Shown one piece after another: positions 1 to 7,290 of a DNA stretch of 39,042 nt. The DNA comes from a virus, in the IMG/VR virus record IMGVR_UViG_3300031227_012963, positions 1 to 39,042 of that record; one strand, written 5' to 3'. The first letter of the stretch is position 1; the number at the start of each line of letters is the position of its first letter. Position numbers and translations under genes: made by a program. The notes under the pieces were generated by a model that saw only the letters and a list, made by a program, of their open reading frames with translations, searched no databases and had not been told where the DNA came from.

Positions 1-571
1 CAATACCATCCGCGCATACCTCTACAATTGTATATGCGGCAGAAGGCTCATATGCTAATCCCTGCTTTATACGATCTATACTTTCGGATGTTATAGGTGT
101 ACCGTAGTACCCTAGCGACATAACCGCCTGTTGTTCTTCCTCCGTAGAATTTTCCAAATCAGTTTCAACAACGTAATCCCAGGTCAACATCCCGCTATAT
201 GAATCAAACCGATCCCATCCTTCAGAAGCATCAGCTTGTTTTTCCGTAACATCTTCTTCTTTTTTCTTTTTTGATTTCTGATACTTATCCTTATTTACGT
301 GTGTCCGTCCTTTGGTGTCTTTGACAAGATCATTGCTAGGGTTTTGCACCTGTCGCATAACGTCTTGCTTGTACTGATCACCAACAGCCGTTTGTATCAT
401 ACCCTTTTCAATTAAGTATGCGGACAAGTTTTCTAAATCAGTTGTACTCAAATTATACTTATTACTGCCAATAACTTTTAAATAATCCTTCTCACACAAC
501 TTTCCTGATGTAGAATACTTAACATCCAATACAGCCTTTACAAACCTGTATGTACTACTCTTTCTCTTCAT
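1..571 (-). CDS. Hypothetical protein, C-terminus beyond the left edge (partial)
   Basis: An open frame runs from an ATG at 571-569 to the left edge, giving 190 codons without a stop. The start lies inside the 3' end of the Glu-rich gene upstream (17-bp overlap), as in a translationally coupled operon. The protein begins MKRKSSTYRFVK. It has a Lys/Glu-rich stretch around residues 95-115 (KDKYQKSKKKKEEDV), followed by an acidic region with aromatic residues. I do not recognise a domain. It lies two genes downstream of the large terminase, where a portal or head gene would be common, but no portal motif is visible in this part, so that is only positional inference. Confidence 0.7.
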   Translation of the reverse strand, partial: MKRKSSTYRFVKAVLDVKYSTSGKLCEKDYLKVIGSNKYNLSTTDLENLSAYLIEKGMIQTAVGDQYKQDVMRQVQNPSNDLVKDTKGRTHVNKDKYQKSKKKKEEDVTEKQADASEGWDRFDSYSGMLTWDYVVETDLENSTEEEQQAVMSLGYYGTPITSESIDRIKQGLAYEPSAAYTIVEVCADGI

Positions 572-1142
572 CTGAGTCACCCTCTAGGGCTTCCTTCTTC
601 TTTGATTTATTACGTTTAGTATACTTTCTCTTTTTCCGTGTTTTACTTTCTTCTTCTACTTCTACTTTTTCTTCTTCTACTTCTACTTTTTCTTCTTCTA
701 CTTCTTCTACTTCTTCTTCTACTTCTTCTTCTACTTTTTCTTCTTCTTCTACTTTTTCTTCTACTTTTTCTTCTTCTTCTACTTTTTCTTCTTTTTCTTC
801 TTCTACTTCTGGTTCCTGTGCTACAGGTTCCTCAACCTCTTCCCACACTGGATCCGGCACATCAGATAAATCAACAGCAACTACAGGTACAAACTTCGGT
901 GCAGTTACTTTTTTTGTAGGAAACGGGGATTTAATAGCAGTTCTACCGACACCCTGCTCAGAATCATGAAGCAACACAAGTACTTTCTTACCTAAATATG
1001 TCACTAATTCACCACTATTCTTTATAAATTTTCGAGAACAATGGGGTTCTAAGTCAAAAGACTGTCCAGGTTGTAATACAATACTCCCAACCTCAAGAGT
1101 GACTGGAAGCATTTGATTTGTTGCGTTTCTTATCTTATACAT
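555..1142 (-). CDS. Small protein with Glu/Val/Lys-rich repeat tail
   Basis: This encodes 195 residues with three parts. Residues 1-90 look like a compact beta-rich domain (MYKIRNATNQMLPVTLEVGS, then LQPGQSFDLEP). Residues 100-165 are a low-complexity acidic tract built from VEEE, KVEEE and similar units. The end is a basic block (KTRKKRKYTKRNKSKKK) followed by a short acidic tip. The ATG is preceded by GGAG at a normal distance (about 1149-1152). It sits between the large terminase and the partial leftmost gene, so it is probably part of the head or packaging operon. The N-terminal part could be a minor virion protein, but I know of no family match. The opposite-strand Ser-rich and Leu-rich open frames here are shadows of the repeat. 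Confidence 0.75.
   Translation of the reverse strand: MYKIRNATNQMLPVTLEVGSIVLQPGQSFDLEPHCSRKFIKNSGELVTYLGKKVLVLLHDSEQGVGRTAIKSPFPTKKVTAPKFVPVVAVDLSDVPDPVWEEVEEPVAQEPEVEEEKEEKVEEEEKVEEKVEEEEKVEEEVEEEVEEVEEEKVEVEEEKVEVEEESKTRKKRKYTKRNKSKKKEALEGDSDEEKE
646..811 (-). repeat. Low-complexity GAA/GTA trinucleotide tract (Glu-rich coding)
   Basis: On the coding (minus) strand this is an imperfect repeat of GAAGAAGAAAAAGTA-type units encoding VEEEKVEEE. It lies inside the 555-1142 gene. The units vary by whole codons, which keeps the frame, as expected for slippage under selection for an open frame. Confidence 0.85.
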
Positions 1143-1206
1143 AATTGAAAGCTCCTTTTTTTACGTGGCATGCTTATACTACAAGAAAAGTGAATAGAAA
1201 GTTAAA

Positions 1207-3117
1207 CTACTGTAATCCAAATCCTTTAGGACGTAATGGCAAAAATCTTCCTACAGTACCCCGTTTTTTCATAGGTCTTCTACTTTTGTTCATTTCCCTG
1301 AGTTCATTCTGTGTGATAATGGTATCAGGACGCATCAATAAACGGTGAACACCGATATAGCACTGAATCATATCGTTGTGCCCACCAGGAGGGTGATCTA
1401 CCTTTACACCATCATCATTTAATTTTTTCAACTCTTTTAAAGCTTTCGAACAAGGCATATTTCTACGAATGAATGGATCCCCTACATCATCCTCCCGTGC
1501 AGGAAAACGTATTCTTCCCTCTATCATTGAATTTAAAAAGAAAACATGATCATCTCTTGAAAAGTTCTTTTGAAACGCTAAAATACCAGCAGTTCGTAAT
1601 CGCTGAATCTGATCCGTTGAATTCCACCTATCGTACGAAACATACTTAATTGTCAACTTCTTTGCTAATTCTAAGATAACTTCTACCATAGCTGGGAAAT
1701 ACACTTCACAAGGATCGAGTCCCTGTCTATTATTCTTCGGGATTGGGCGGCATTCAATAGACCCATCTACAATAACATCATCTTCCCCAAAATGTCCTAT
1801 AGCTAAACAAAAACTATCGTTCTTTTGCCCAGGATCACAGTGAATGACATACTCTGCCAAATTACTGTACTTAACATCTAATACTTTAGGTTTTACGTAA
1901 CTAAATTCATACTCTTCAAGTTGCTCTTTAAAAAATGTCTCAGACAATGTAAAAAGAGATTTACGTTCTTTATCTATAGATAAATCTATAATTGCAGGAT
2001 TCTTTACGAACGGATTTTCTGCGCCTGGGGGATTCGCCCCGTAATCACGCTCAGCGCCTAATTCGTCAGATGCGTACTCTTCTGCCAAATCTTCTTGAGT
2101 AATATCTGGATTAAATTCCCACGTCGCTTTATGGAATGCAAACATCTTATCATTTTTTTCAGCATCTTTTAACAACTGCATTGCTTTATCGTCATCAAAT
2201 AACGGACTACTAATACAAAACATCCGAGCATCTGGTACATCATAGATGCCACGTTTACGTAATCTCTCTACAGATGCACGGATAGTAACCAATGATCGCT
2301 TAAGAACACGATACACCTCAGTAGCTGACCGGCGAGATGCACCGCCGTCCATACGACTCAACTCGTCCATAACAGCGAATATTCGTGTTTTCCCAGCAAT
2401 TGTGCCAGAGTTAGACGTTAATGATTTCAAACGAATGTGCTTATCTTTAAAATGGATGCTGTTCGCGGTTTGCCAATATAAATCACCGCGCCGTAAATCT
2501 GGATCTAAAATTTCTAAATCCATAAGTTTATTTTTATATGCTTGAAACCACGGCGATGCATCGTAAAATCCTCTAAAGTTTCCGTAAATGGTTTCACTAG
2601 CCTGCTCCCCCGATGCTGCAACAAAAGCCCCATCAATTTCCTGACTTCTTACCAAGCCCAATCTTTCTTGTAGTTTATCCACGCACAGAAGCTCATGCAC
2701 GATTGCTGCAGACATGCACGAAGCAAGCACCGATTTACCCCCGCGCATCCCAACAACACCAATCATTTCATTATACGTCCGATACATGCCCGAATTTTTC
2801 CTACGATCATACCCACACACAGGACAAACGTTGAATTCTAAAAGTAACTGATCCTTCCTAGGAACATCATTAGTAGTCATTATGCGTTCAATGTCGTTGC
2901 ACATAGGGCATAAAAGCTCAAAGAAATCCCGCACAACACAAAATTGGGGTTCATGCAATTCAGGTCCATCTAAAAACTTGGGAGATTCAATAAAGACTAC
3001 TTGATTGGGTGCTTTGTCTAAGCTAACCCGCCCACGACTACGGGGGACTACCTTAAGCTGCCCATCTAACAATCCACTTATCCCGAAAAAAATATCATCT
3101 TTTTTTTCATTAGTCAT
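1207..3117 (-). CDS. terL: Terminase large subunit (DNA packaging ATPase/nuclease)
   Basis: This is the packaging motor that translocates DNA into the prohead and cuts the concatemer. It has 636 residues. A four-Cys zinc site is near the N-terminus (C70, C73, C98, C101). The ATPase follows, with Walker A GMRGGKS (123-129), Walker B IFAVMDE (246-252) and a CISSP coupling motif (301-305). The C-terminal RNase H-like nuclease shows three acidic positions: D428 in HCDPGQKND, D496 in SYDRWNS and D582 in GGHNDMIQC. The ATG at 3117 has AAGGG upstream and overlaps the WYL gene by 8 bp. The zinc site between the extreme N-terminus and the ATPase is an extra compared with minimal terminases. No small terminase gene is evident in the window. 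Confidence 0.93.
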   Translation of the reverse strand: MTNEKKDDIFFGISGLLDGQLKVVPRSRGRVSLDKAPNQVVFIESPKFLDGPELHEPQFCVVRDFFELLCPMCNDIERIMTTNDVPRKDQLLLEFNVCPVCGYDRRKNSGMYRTYNEMIGVVGMRGGKSVLASCMSAAIVHELLCVDKLQERLGLVRSQEIDGAFVAASGEQASETIYGNFRGFYDASPWFQAYKNKLMDLEILDPDLRRGDLYWQTANSIHFKDKHIRLKSLTSNSGTIAGKTRIFAVMDELSRMDGGASRRSATEVYRVLKRSLVTIRASVERLRKRGIYDVPDARMFCISSPLFDDDKAMQLLKDAEKNDKMFAFHKATWEFNPDITQEDLAEEYASDELGAERDYGANPPGAENPFVKNPAIIDLSIDKERKSLFTLSETFFKEQLEEYEFSYVKPKVLDVKYSNLAEYVIHCDPGQKNDSFCLAIGHFGEDDVIVDGSIECRPIPKNNRQGLDPCEVYFPAMVEVILELAKKLTIKYVSYDRWNSTDQIQRLRTAGILAFQKNFSRDDHVFFLNSMIEGRIRFPAREDDVGDPFIRRNMPCSKALKELKKLNDDGVKVDHPPGGHNDMIQCYIGVHRLLMRPDTIITQNELREMNKSRRPMKKRGTVGRFLPLRPKGFGLQ

Positions 3118-3694
3118 TTTTACCCTTTAATTTATCAACTATATCCCAGCGAGGAGTGAAGGTAAACACAGATTTTTCTATCCCACGCATCCTACCAATT
3201 TTAAAAATTCGTATACTACCAGCGTCAAGGTCATACCCATACAAGATAATTTCCCCAGCAGAATTCATAGTAAGCTTGTACGGCTCCACAGACCGGCTAG
3301 AAGGGTCCTTTGCCCCCTTCGAGTAGTAGGCGAAGTCTACAACAGACTTACTGCCCATAGCGGCGCGTATCGCCTCTACTGGCTTCCCTTGCGGCGGAGC
3401 ATCAGCGTGAACATCATCTACTACCGATTTTTCCTTAGAATGTTTCGCGGGTCTTTCACGTAACGTAATAAGATTCATCTTTTTACTTTTTTTATTTTTA
3501 GTAATCTGATCTACAGACTTACCAAACGAAACCGTAGAATCACACTTTTCACAAAAAAATGTATCGCGATTATTAGAGGTTTCCACGAAAGATAATGGCC
3601 CACCACATCCCGGACATTCCTTCATATTTACTTGTCGTATTTTGTTTTTAGCAAGTTGCTTCTTTAGCTCGGATTTTTTTCTGTACACGTACAT
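3110..3694 (-). CDS. Zinc-ribbon plus WYL-domain protein
   Basis: This encodes about 194 residues if ATG 3694 is used. TTG 3718 and ATG 3625 (MKECPGCGG) are alternatives, and none has a good ribosome site. The N-terminal zinc ribbon is CPGCGGPLS...FFCEKCDS (two CxxC pairs). A Lys-rich linker follows, then a C-terminal segment with WYL hallmarks: VVDFAYYSKG, RSVEPYKL, LYGYDLDAG, then RIFKIGRMRGIE. WYL domains are known as ligand- or nucleic-acid-sensing modules, usually joined to an HTH in transcription factors. Here the partner is a zinc ribbon, and the gene overlaps the terminase start. A role in regulating late genes or in packaging is inference from position only. Confidence 0.75.
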   Translation of the reverse strand: MYVYRKKSELKKQLAKNKIRQVNMKECPGCGGPLSFVETSNNRDTFFCEKCDSTVSFGKSVDQITKNKKSKKMNLITLRERPAKHSKEKSVVDDVHADAPPQGKPVEAIRAAMGSKSVVDFAYYSKGAKDPSSRSVEPYKLTMNSAGEIILYGYDLDAGSIRIFKIGRMRGIEKSVFTFTPRWDIVDKLKGKND

Positions 3695-3731
3695 AGGTAC
3701 ATAATACAATACATTCAAGATAAAAGATTAA

Positions 3732-4472
3732 CTAAGATTTTGTAAATTTTGCAAAAGAATTAGCTTTTTTATATGATGAAAAGGTACCAGCATCCGTCCA
3801 CCAACCATTAAGATTAATATAATCTAATTGTCCAAAATTTAAATATGCTTTATTTATATCTGTAATTTCGTATTCGCCTCGCCAAGATTTCTTAAGATTT
3901 TTTATAAAGGAAAATACAGATGTGTCATAAACATAAAGTCCTGTAATTATGTAACTATTACTCAAAGACTCATCATACTTTTTAAGGTGCTCTAATGGAG
4001 GCTTTTCAACAAGAATCAGTTCATCTTTACTCACAATTGTCGCAACACCAAAACGCGGTAAGTCTTCTGGAGCATCCGGTTTATACAACACGATCCTGGC
4101 TGGTTGCTGTGCGTCAACCAAAATAGGCCTCAAATCGCCAGAAAACATGTTATCGCCCAGAATTACACAAATCTTGGAACGCACAAACCCCTCTGCAAGA
4201 GACAGTGCACCAGCAATGCCATCTGCATCTTCTTGCACCCGGTAAGTTATATCGCACCCAAAATCAATTCCAGATCCAAAATAATTGATAATGCTCCCAG
4301 CATGATCACGCCCAGTAACAATCATAATATCAGTTATGCCAGCCTCCACCATTTTCTCAAGGGGATGCTGAAGCATTGGACGATTTCCGACAGGAAGAAG
4401 ATGTTTGTTTACAATCGACGTTAATGGAGCAAGTCGAGAACCTGTACCCCCCGCAAGTAATAACCCACGCAT
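3732..4472 (-). CDS. Sugar-1-phosphate nucleotidyltransferase (RmlA/RfbA-like)
   Basis: The family makes NDP-sugars from sugar-1-phosphate and NTP. The 246-residue protein starts MRGLLLAGGTGSRLAPLT, the nucleotide-binding signature, followed by NKHLLPVGNRPM with the conserved Lys. ILGDNMFSG (metal-binding Asp) and VEKP follow, and a C-terminal GWWTDAGTF matches the family's sugar-binding end. The start is ATG 4472, which shares its A with the previous gene's TAA stop (TAATG). An in-frame GTG-type extension to 4559 would lie within the upstream gene and is rejected. The protein is somewhat shorter than cellular RmlA (about 290 residues), lacking the C-terminal helices, as in short glucose-1-phosphate thymidylyltransferases. 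It may supply NDP-sugar to the glycosyltransferases on the other strand. The exact base and sugar are not readable from sequence. Confidence 0.88.
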   Translation of the reverse strand: MRGLLLAGGTGSRLAPLTSIVNKHLLPVGNRPMLQHPLEKMVEAGITDIMIVTGRDHAGSIINYFGSGIDFGCDITYRVQEDADGIAGALSLAEGFVRSKICVILGDNMFSGDLRPILVDAQQPARIVLYKPDAPEDLPRFGVATIVSKDELILVEKPPLEHLKKYDESLSNSYIITGLYVYDTSVFSFIKNLKKSWRGEYEITDINKAYLNFGQLDYINLNGWWTDAGTFSSYKKANSFAKFTKS

Positions 4473-4876
4473 TAAGACACCCCATAAACAACCAGGACTG
4501 TTGTACCAATCCCTAACACAACGCCCACAGAAAACCATAAATAAGGGCTTTTGTACCATGCAGTCTGCGTATCTAAAGCAGCAGTTAACCCATTGATTTC
4601 ATCTTGTAAATACACTTTTTGATCGTTCATATTGACTAAATTTTTCTCTAATAAAGAAATTCTAACACCCCGTAATTTAATTAACTGATCTTGATTTTTC
4701 AACTGTAATTCAAGTTTTGGATATTTAACTCTAAGACCTAATAAAAACAACGCAGATTCTCGATCAAATGCTACAAAATCCACACCATCAATACTCATCG
4801 ATCTAATATCTTCACCTGCATTTGTGTTGACAACACAACAACAAAGTAAAGTAAATACAATAACTAAGAAGCGCAT
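4472..4876 (-). CDS. Exported coiled-coil protein with C-terminal membrane segment
   Basis: This encodes 134 residues. The N-terminus (MRFLVIVFTLLCCCVV) looks like a signal peptide with a plausible cleavage after NTNA. No good lipobox is present, because the cysteines are preceded by LL. The middle is heptad-like (KLELQLKNQDQLIKLRG, LEKNLVNMNDQKVYLQ). The C-terminus is a single hydrophobic span (SVGVVLGIGTTVLVVYGV). It shares its start region with the 3' end of the preceding membrane-protein gene. A signal, coiled coil and C-terminal anchor resemble a unimolecular-spanin layout, but a structural or superinfection-exclusion protein is equally possible. Confidence 0.7.
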   Translation of the reverse strand: MRFLVIVFTLLCCCVVNTNAGEDIRSMSIDGVDFVAFDRESALFLLGLRVKYPKLELQLKNQDQLIKLRGVRISLLEKNLVNMNDQKVYLQDEINGLTAALDTQTAWYKSPYLWFSVGVVLGIGTTVLVVYGVS

Positions 4877-5229
4877 CAGAACTTTACCCCTATTTTTTTA
4901 AACGCGTCTGTAATTTCATCTGCAGACATACTACCATCTAATTGAATCTCAAGTTCTCTTTTTATCTTATTGATTTCTAATTCTACTAATTTTTCATCAT
5001 CTTTAATTTTTACAATCTCAGATAAATTTATATTGTATTTCATTGATAATTTTTCTAATTTTAACTTGGACTCAAGAATCAAGATTTTATTACGCAATTC
5101 TACTATTTTTTTATTACGGTGGCCCCACCATAAGATAAGAATAACAAACAGGAGTACACCAATAAAGAATAAAACTACTTTTGTATGGTGTTTAATCCAT
5201 ACCCAAATTTTTCCTAATATTTTTTCCAT
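4876..5229 (-). CDS. Membrane-anchored coiled-coil protein (spanin-like candidate)
   Basis: This encodes 117 residues. A short basic N-terminus (KIWVWIKHHTK) precedes one membrane span at about residues 18-36 (VVLFFIGVLLFVILILWW). The rest is charged and heptad-rich (LRNKILILESKLKLEKL, LVELEINKIKRELEIQL). The layout matches inner-membrane spanins of the Rz type (N-in, periplasmic coiled coil), and the next gene is a second membrane protein, which supports a two-gene unit. No lysin or holin is recognisable nearby, so a lysis role is tentative. The ATG lies 2 nt after the metallopeptidase stop. Confidence 0.68.
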   Translation of the reverse strand: MEKILGKIWVWIKHHTKVVLFFIGVLLFVILILWWGHRNKKIVELRNKILILESKLKLEKLSMKYNINLSEIVKIKDDEKLVELEINKIKRELEIQLDGSMSADEITDAFKKIGVKF

Positions 5230-5231
5230 GG

Positions 5232-5852
5232 TTAGTCGTCTTCAAATAAATCTTCATCATCCTCATCTTCATTGTTCACTTTCTCTTCTTCATCTTCCTC
5301 AATCTCTTCCTCAATCTCTTCCTCATCTTCCTCAATTTTTTCAGCATCTTCAGCATCTTCATCCAGGTCAGAATCAGGATCTCCCAATTTGATATTCTTG
5401 ATTTTATCAGATACTAAATTACCAAGTTTGACAAGATTTACAGTATAAAGTCCATGTCGTTTTATAATTTCACCAAATTCTTCAACATCATGTGGTAAAA
5501 TTTTTATTTTGGTATCTCCAGTTTTTTCATCCTCTTCAACCCAGCAATGGGAAAGTTCATGATCAATCACAGCAATTCTAATAGACTCATCTAAATTTTT
5601 CCATTTTGGATATGCTACAGTAATAATAAAATCATATCCAGATAATACTTTATTTTTTGTAGAAATCTTTTCAGCAGTTGCAACTACTTCACGTCCTTTC
5701 ATTTTTATATCTTTATTTTTAAAAAGGTATGCAATTTTACAACTTACAAGATGTTTATGATATTGTCCAATTAATGGTTTTGCATACTTTTCTACTTCTG
5801 GTGCAGGATCATAACTAATTGGTATCCTCTTTACTTGCGTTCCTTTTGCCAT
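5232..5852 (-). CDS. Putative phage metallopeptidase with acidic tail
   Basis: This encodes 206 residues from ATG 5852, with GAAAGGA upstream. A TTG one codon earlier is possible but less likely. The zinc-protease signature HELSH occurs at about residues 98-102, preceded by the hydrophobic IRIAVID, and an Asp/Glu-rich segment follows (LPHDVEEFGEII) that could supply the third ligand. The size and pattern fit the family annotated as putative phage metallopeptidase. The last 45 residues are a Glu/Asp run that is probably disordered. It is the first gene of the leftward operon, next to the divergent control region. The substrate is unknown. Confidence 0.8.
   Translation of the reverse strand: MAKGTQVKRIPISYDPAPEVEKYAKPLIGQYHKHLVSCKIAYLFKNKDIKMKGREVVATAEKISTKNKVLSGYDFIITVAYPKWKNLDESIRIAVIDHELSHCWVEEDEKTGDTKIKILPHDVEEFGEIIKRHGLYTVNLVKLGNLVSDKIKNIKLGDPDSDLDEDAEDAEKIEEDEEEIEEEIEEDEEEKVNNEDEDDEDLFEDD
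5236..5370 (-). repeat. Low-complexity GAA/GAT tract (acidic tail of metallopeptidase)
   Basis: The coding strand is an imperfect GAA/GAG/GAT repeat encoding EEIEEEIEEDEEE-type sequence at the C-terminus of the metallopeptidase. It is a third-strand purine-rich tract like the other acidic tails in the window. Confidence 0.8.
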
Positions 5853-6008
5853 CAATTAAATCCTTTCAATGAAGTTTTGATGCTCACCAGATAATACTCC
5901 AAGTGTTTATAAAAAGTTTATTAATAATTTAGAAGGTGGTGGGGATTAGGACACCCGCTACCACCTGCGTTAGCAGGTAACTGTATTTAATATATCATTG
6001 TTAAGATC

Positions 6009-6099
6009 CTTATATAAATCTCTTGTACAAATGCCTTATTAAAGATCCTTGTATAAGTCACTTGTATAAGGCCCTTGTATGTGTCCCTTGTACAAGACC
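6009..6099. repeat. Seven tandem 13-bp iteron-like repeats
   Basis: Units start at 6009, 6022, 6035, 6048, 6061, 6074 and 6087, each exactly 13 bp. The core is CTTGTAYAAG, which is itself palindromic, followed by a 3-bp spacer. The last four units are the cleanest (CTTGTATAAGTCA, CTTGTATAAGGCC, CTTGTATGTGTCC, CTTGTACAAGACC), and the first three are more degenerate. A weaker eighth unit may lie at 5996-6008. The 13-bp period is a little over one helical turn, so bound dimers would spiral gradually around the DNA. Iterated palindromic sites at a divergent gap suggest a replication origin or a cooperative operator. Confidence 0.85.
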
Positions 6100-6111
6100 C
6101 TGGCCCCAGGG
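6098..6111. repeat. Perfect inverted repeat, 6-bp arms
   Basis: CCCTGG and CCAGGG flank a 2-bp centre, directly after the last 13-bp repeat. It is GC-rich in an AT-rich setting and is likely a protein site or a short hairpin. Confidence 0.7.
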
Positions 6112-6122
6112 GTAAACATAGT

Positions 6123-6144
6123 CCCTTACCCTTAAGGGTAAGGG
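6123..6144. repeat. Perfect 22-bp palindrome
   Basis: The two arms CCCTTACCCTT and AAGGGTAAGGG abut with no spacer. It lies 54 bp upstream of the TATAAT hexamer and 99 bp upstream of the first rightward gene. A dimeric repressor or activator site is the simplest reading. A T-run follows at about 6150-6156, but no rightward gene lies upstream for it to terminate. Confidence 0.85.
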
Positions 6145-6197
6145 TTAACTTTTTTTCACCAAAAACCTGCACGAAAAAACCCGATATTGCAGTTGAG

Positions 6198-6203
6198 TAT
6201 AAT
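6198..6203 (+). promoter_or_regulatory. Candidate -10 element for the rightward operon
   Basis: A perfect TATAAT hexamer lies 40 bp upstream of the first rightward ATG. No convincing TTGACA-like -35 element is found 16-18 bp upstream, so the promoter would depend on an activator, or the match may be chance in AT-rich DNA. Confidence 0.35.
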
Positions 6204-6243
6204 ATCATGGACGAAACGAAATCTTAACCTTTGAGAGGGTGCA

Positions 6244-7290
6244 ATGGCGAAAAAGAATTCAATAGCGAAAAAAAAGAATGAAGAAATTGTAGTAAAGTTA
6301 AATGCAAAAAAAAATTTAGTATTATTTATACAAGGGGGTGCAGGAGACATCCTTGCACAAACTCCTATGATTAGAAGTTTCCGAAATAAATACCCTGATG
6401 ACAATTTAATTGTATTGTCTACGTATTCACAACTTCTAGAAGGAAATACACATATCGATAAAGTGTATCCTTTGGCTGACCCAGAAGATTTTTTTTCAAA
6501 GTACTTATTTGAAAAACCTGTAAGATTTTATAAAAAACATTTTATATATGATCACCTACTCGACGAGTGTGCTGAGGGTGTAACATCCTTACCCGAGTTT
6601 GCATGTGCTGCGTATGGGATAGATTACGACGGCGGTCCTCCCGACTACACCGTTTCTGATGAAGAGCATGCCATTGTAAAAACCTTCCTTGGACAGTATG
6701 GCCCAGAAAATAACCGCGTGCCCATTGTTTTGCTCCACTGCACAGGGTCGATTCCATCCGATGGACAAATGAATAAAGTGCACACATCAAAGGATTTAAA
6801 CATAGAAACTGCCGCCGAGGTTGTTAAGCATTTTGAGGGTAAAATACGATTTATTCAAATAGGGCTTGAAGGTGAAGCGGTTGTTCCAGGCGCGATTGAT
6901 GCACTAGGTATGCCTATGCGTGAAGCTATCGCTATGATCCCTCATACAGATAGTTTCTTATTTATTGAGAGTATTTTTGCACATGCGGCAGCTGCATTCA
7001 GTGCTCCCGGAGTTATTCTCTACCAAAATACATCTCCAGACTTTTTCAAATATCCGGGGTATTCTGAAGCTATCAAGGTCTATGATAGCGGTAATTGCCC
7101 CCACTGGCCCTGTAACCGCCCGCTGGGTGCCTTGATGGACCTCATGCCTGGGTACCATAACCCCAAGACACGTGAACGTCTGCTATGGCGTTGTGATACG
7201 AATCTGTGCCGGAATATCAAATCGTCTGAACTTATCAAAGCACTGGAAGCTACTTTAGCTCCCAAATCTGAGAAAAAAGATGACAAGTAA
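6244..7290 (+). CDS. Glycosyltransferase, GT9/heptosyltransferase-like
   Basis: This encodes 348 residues. A Lys-rich N-terminus precedes FIQGGAGDILAQTPMIR, the G-x-G-D-x-L-x-x-T-P signature of the GT9 (ADP-heptose:LPS heptosyltransferase) fold. A second Rossmann-like half contains IRFIQIGLEGE and SFLFIESIFAHAAAAF, matching the family segment in which an E-S/G-x-x-x-H pattern contacts the nucleotide sugar. Cysteines cluster near the end (NCPHWPCNRP, WRCDTNLCRN), a common finish in GT9-like phage proteins. It is the first gene of the rightward operon, with GAGAGG just before the ATG. The donor and acceptor are unknown. Confidence 0.82.
   Translation: MAKKNSIAKKKNEEIVVKLNAKKNLVLFIQGGAGDILAQTPMIRSFRNKYPDDNLIVLSTYSQLLEGNTHIDKVYPLADPEDFFSKYLFEKPVRFYKKHFIYDHLLDECAEGVTSLPEFACAAYGIDYDGGPPDYTVSDEEHAIVKTFLGQYGPENNRVPIVLLHCTGSIPSDGQMNKVHTSKDLNIETAAEVVKHFEGKIRFIQIGLEGEAVVPGAIDALGMPMREAIAMIPHTDSFLFIESIFAHAAAAFSAPGVILYQNTSPDFFKYPGYSEAIKVYDSGNCPHWPCNRPLGALMDLMPGYHNPKTRERLLWRCDTNLCRNIKSSELIKALEATLAPKSEKKDDK

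Larger units (their letters stand above)
5853..6243. promoter_or_regulatory. Divergent intergenic control region
   Basis: This 391-bp non-coding stretch separates the leftward packaging operon from the rightward glycan/replication series, so it must hold promoters for both. From left to right it contains an AT-rich segment (5900-5935), a 6-bp-arm hairpin ACCTGC/GCAGGT at 5963-5978, the tandem 13-bp repeats (6009-6099), two perfect inverted repeats (6098-6111 and 6123-6144), a T-run, and a TATAAT hexamer at 6198. It is the largest gap between genes in the window. A short open frame on the minus strand across the repeats has no credible start site and is not called. Confidence 0.8.

Noticed and set aside
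550-969. Plus-strand Ser-rich and Leu-rich open frames over 550-969
   Set aside because: They are the antisense of the Glu repeat in the minus-strand gene; low complexity in all frames, no ribosome site.
2676-2684. DnaA-box-like TTATCCACG inside terL
   Set aside because: One near-match within coding sequence, with no cluster of boxes around it.
4473-4559. Longer N-terminus for the nucleotidyltransferase
   Set aside because: It lies within the upstream gene, and the family begins at MRGLLLAGG.
6009-6099. CRISPR array
   Set aside because: The 13-bp units are contiguous; there are no variable spacers of about 30 bp and no cas genes.
6123-6156. Rho-independent terminator from the 22-bp palindrome plus T-run
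   Set aside because: No rightward gene lies upstream to terminate; an operator or protein site is simpler, although attenuation of a transcript starting upstream is not excluded.
5987-6208. Minus-strand open frame across the iterons
   Set aside because: Its translation simply follows the 13-bp repeats; no ribosome site; lies over the control region.
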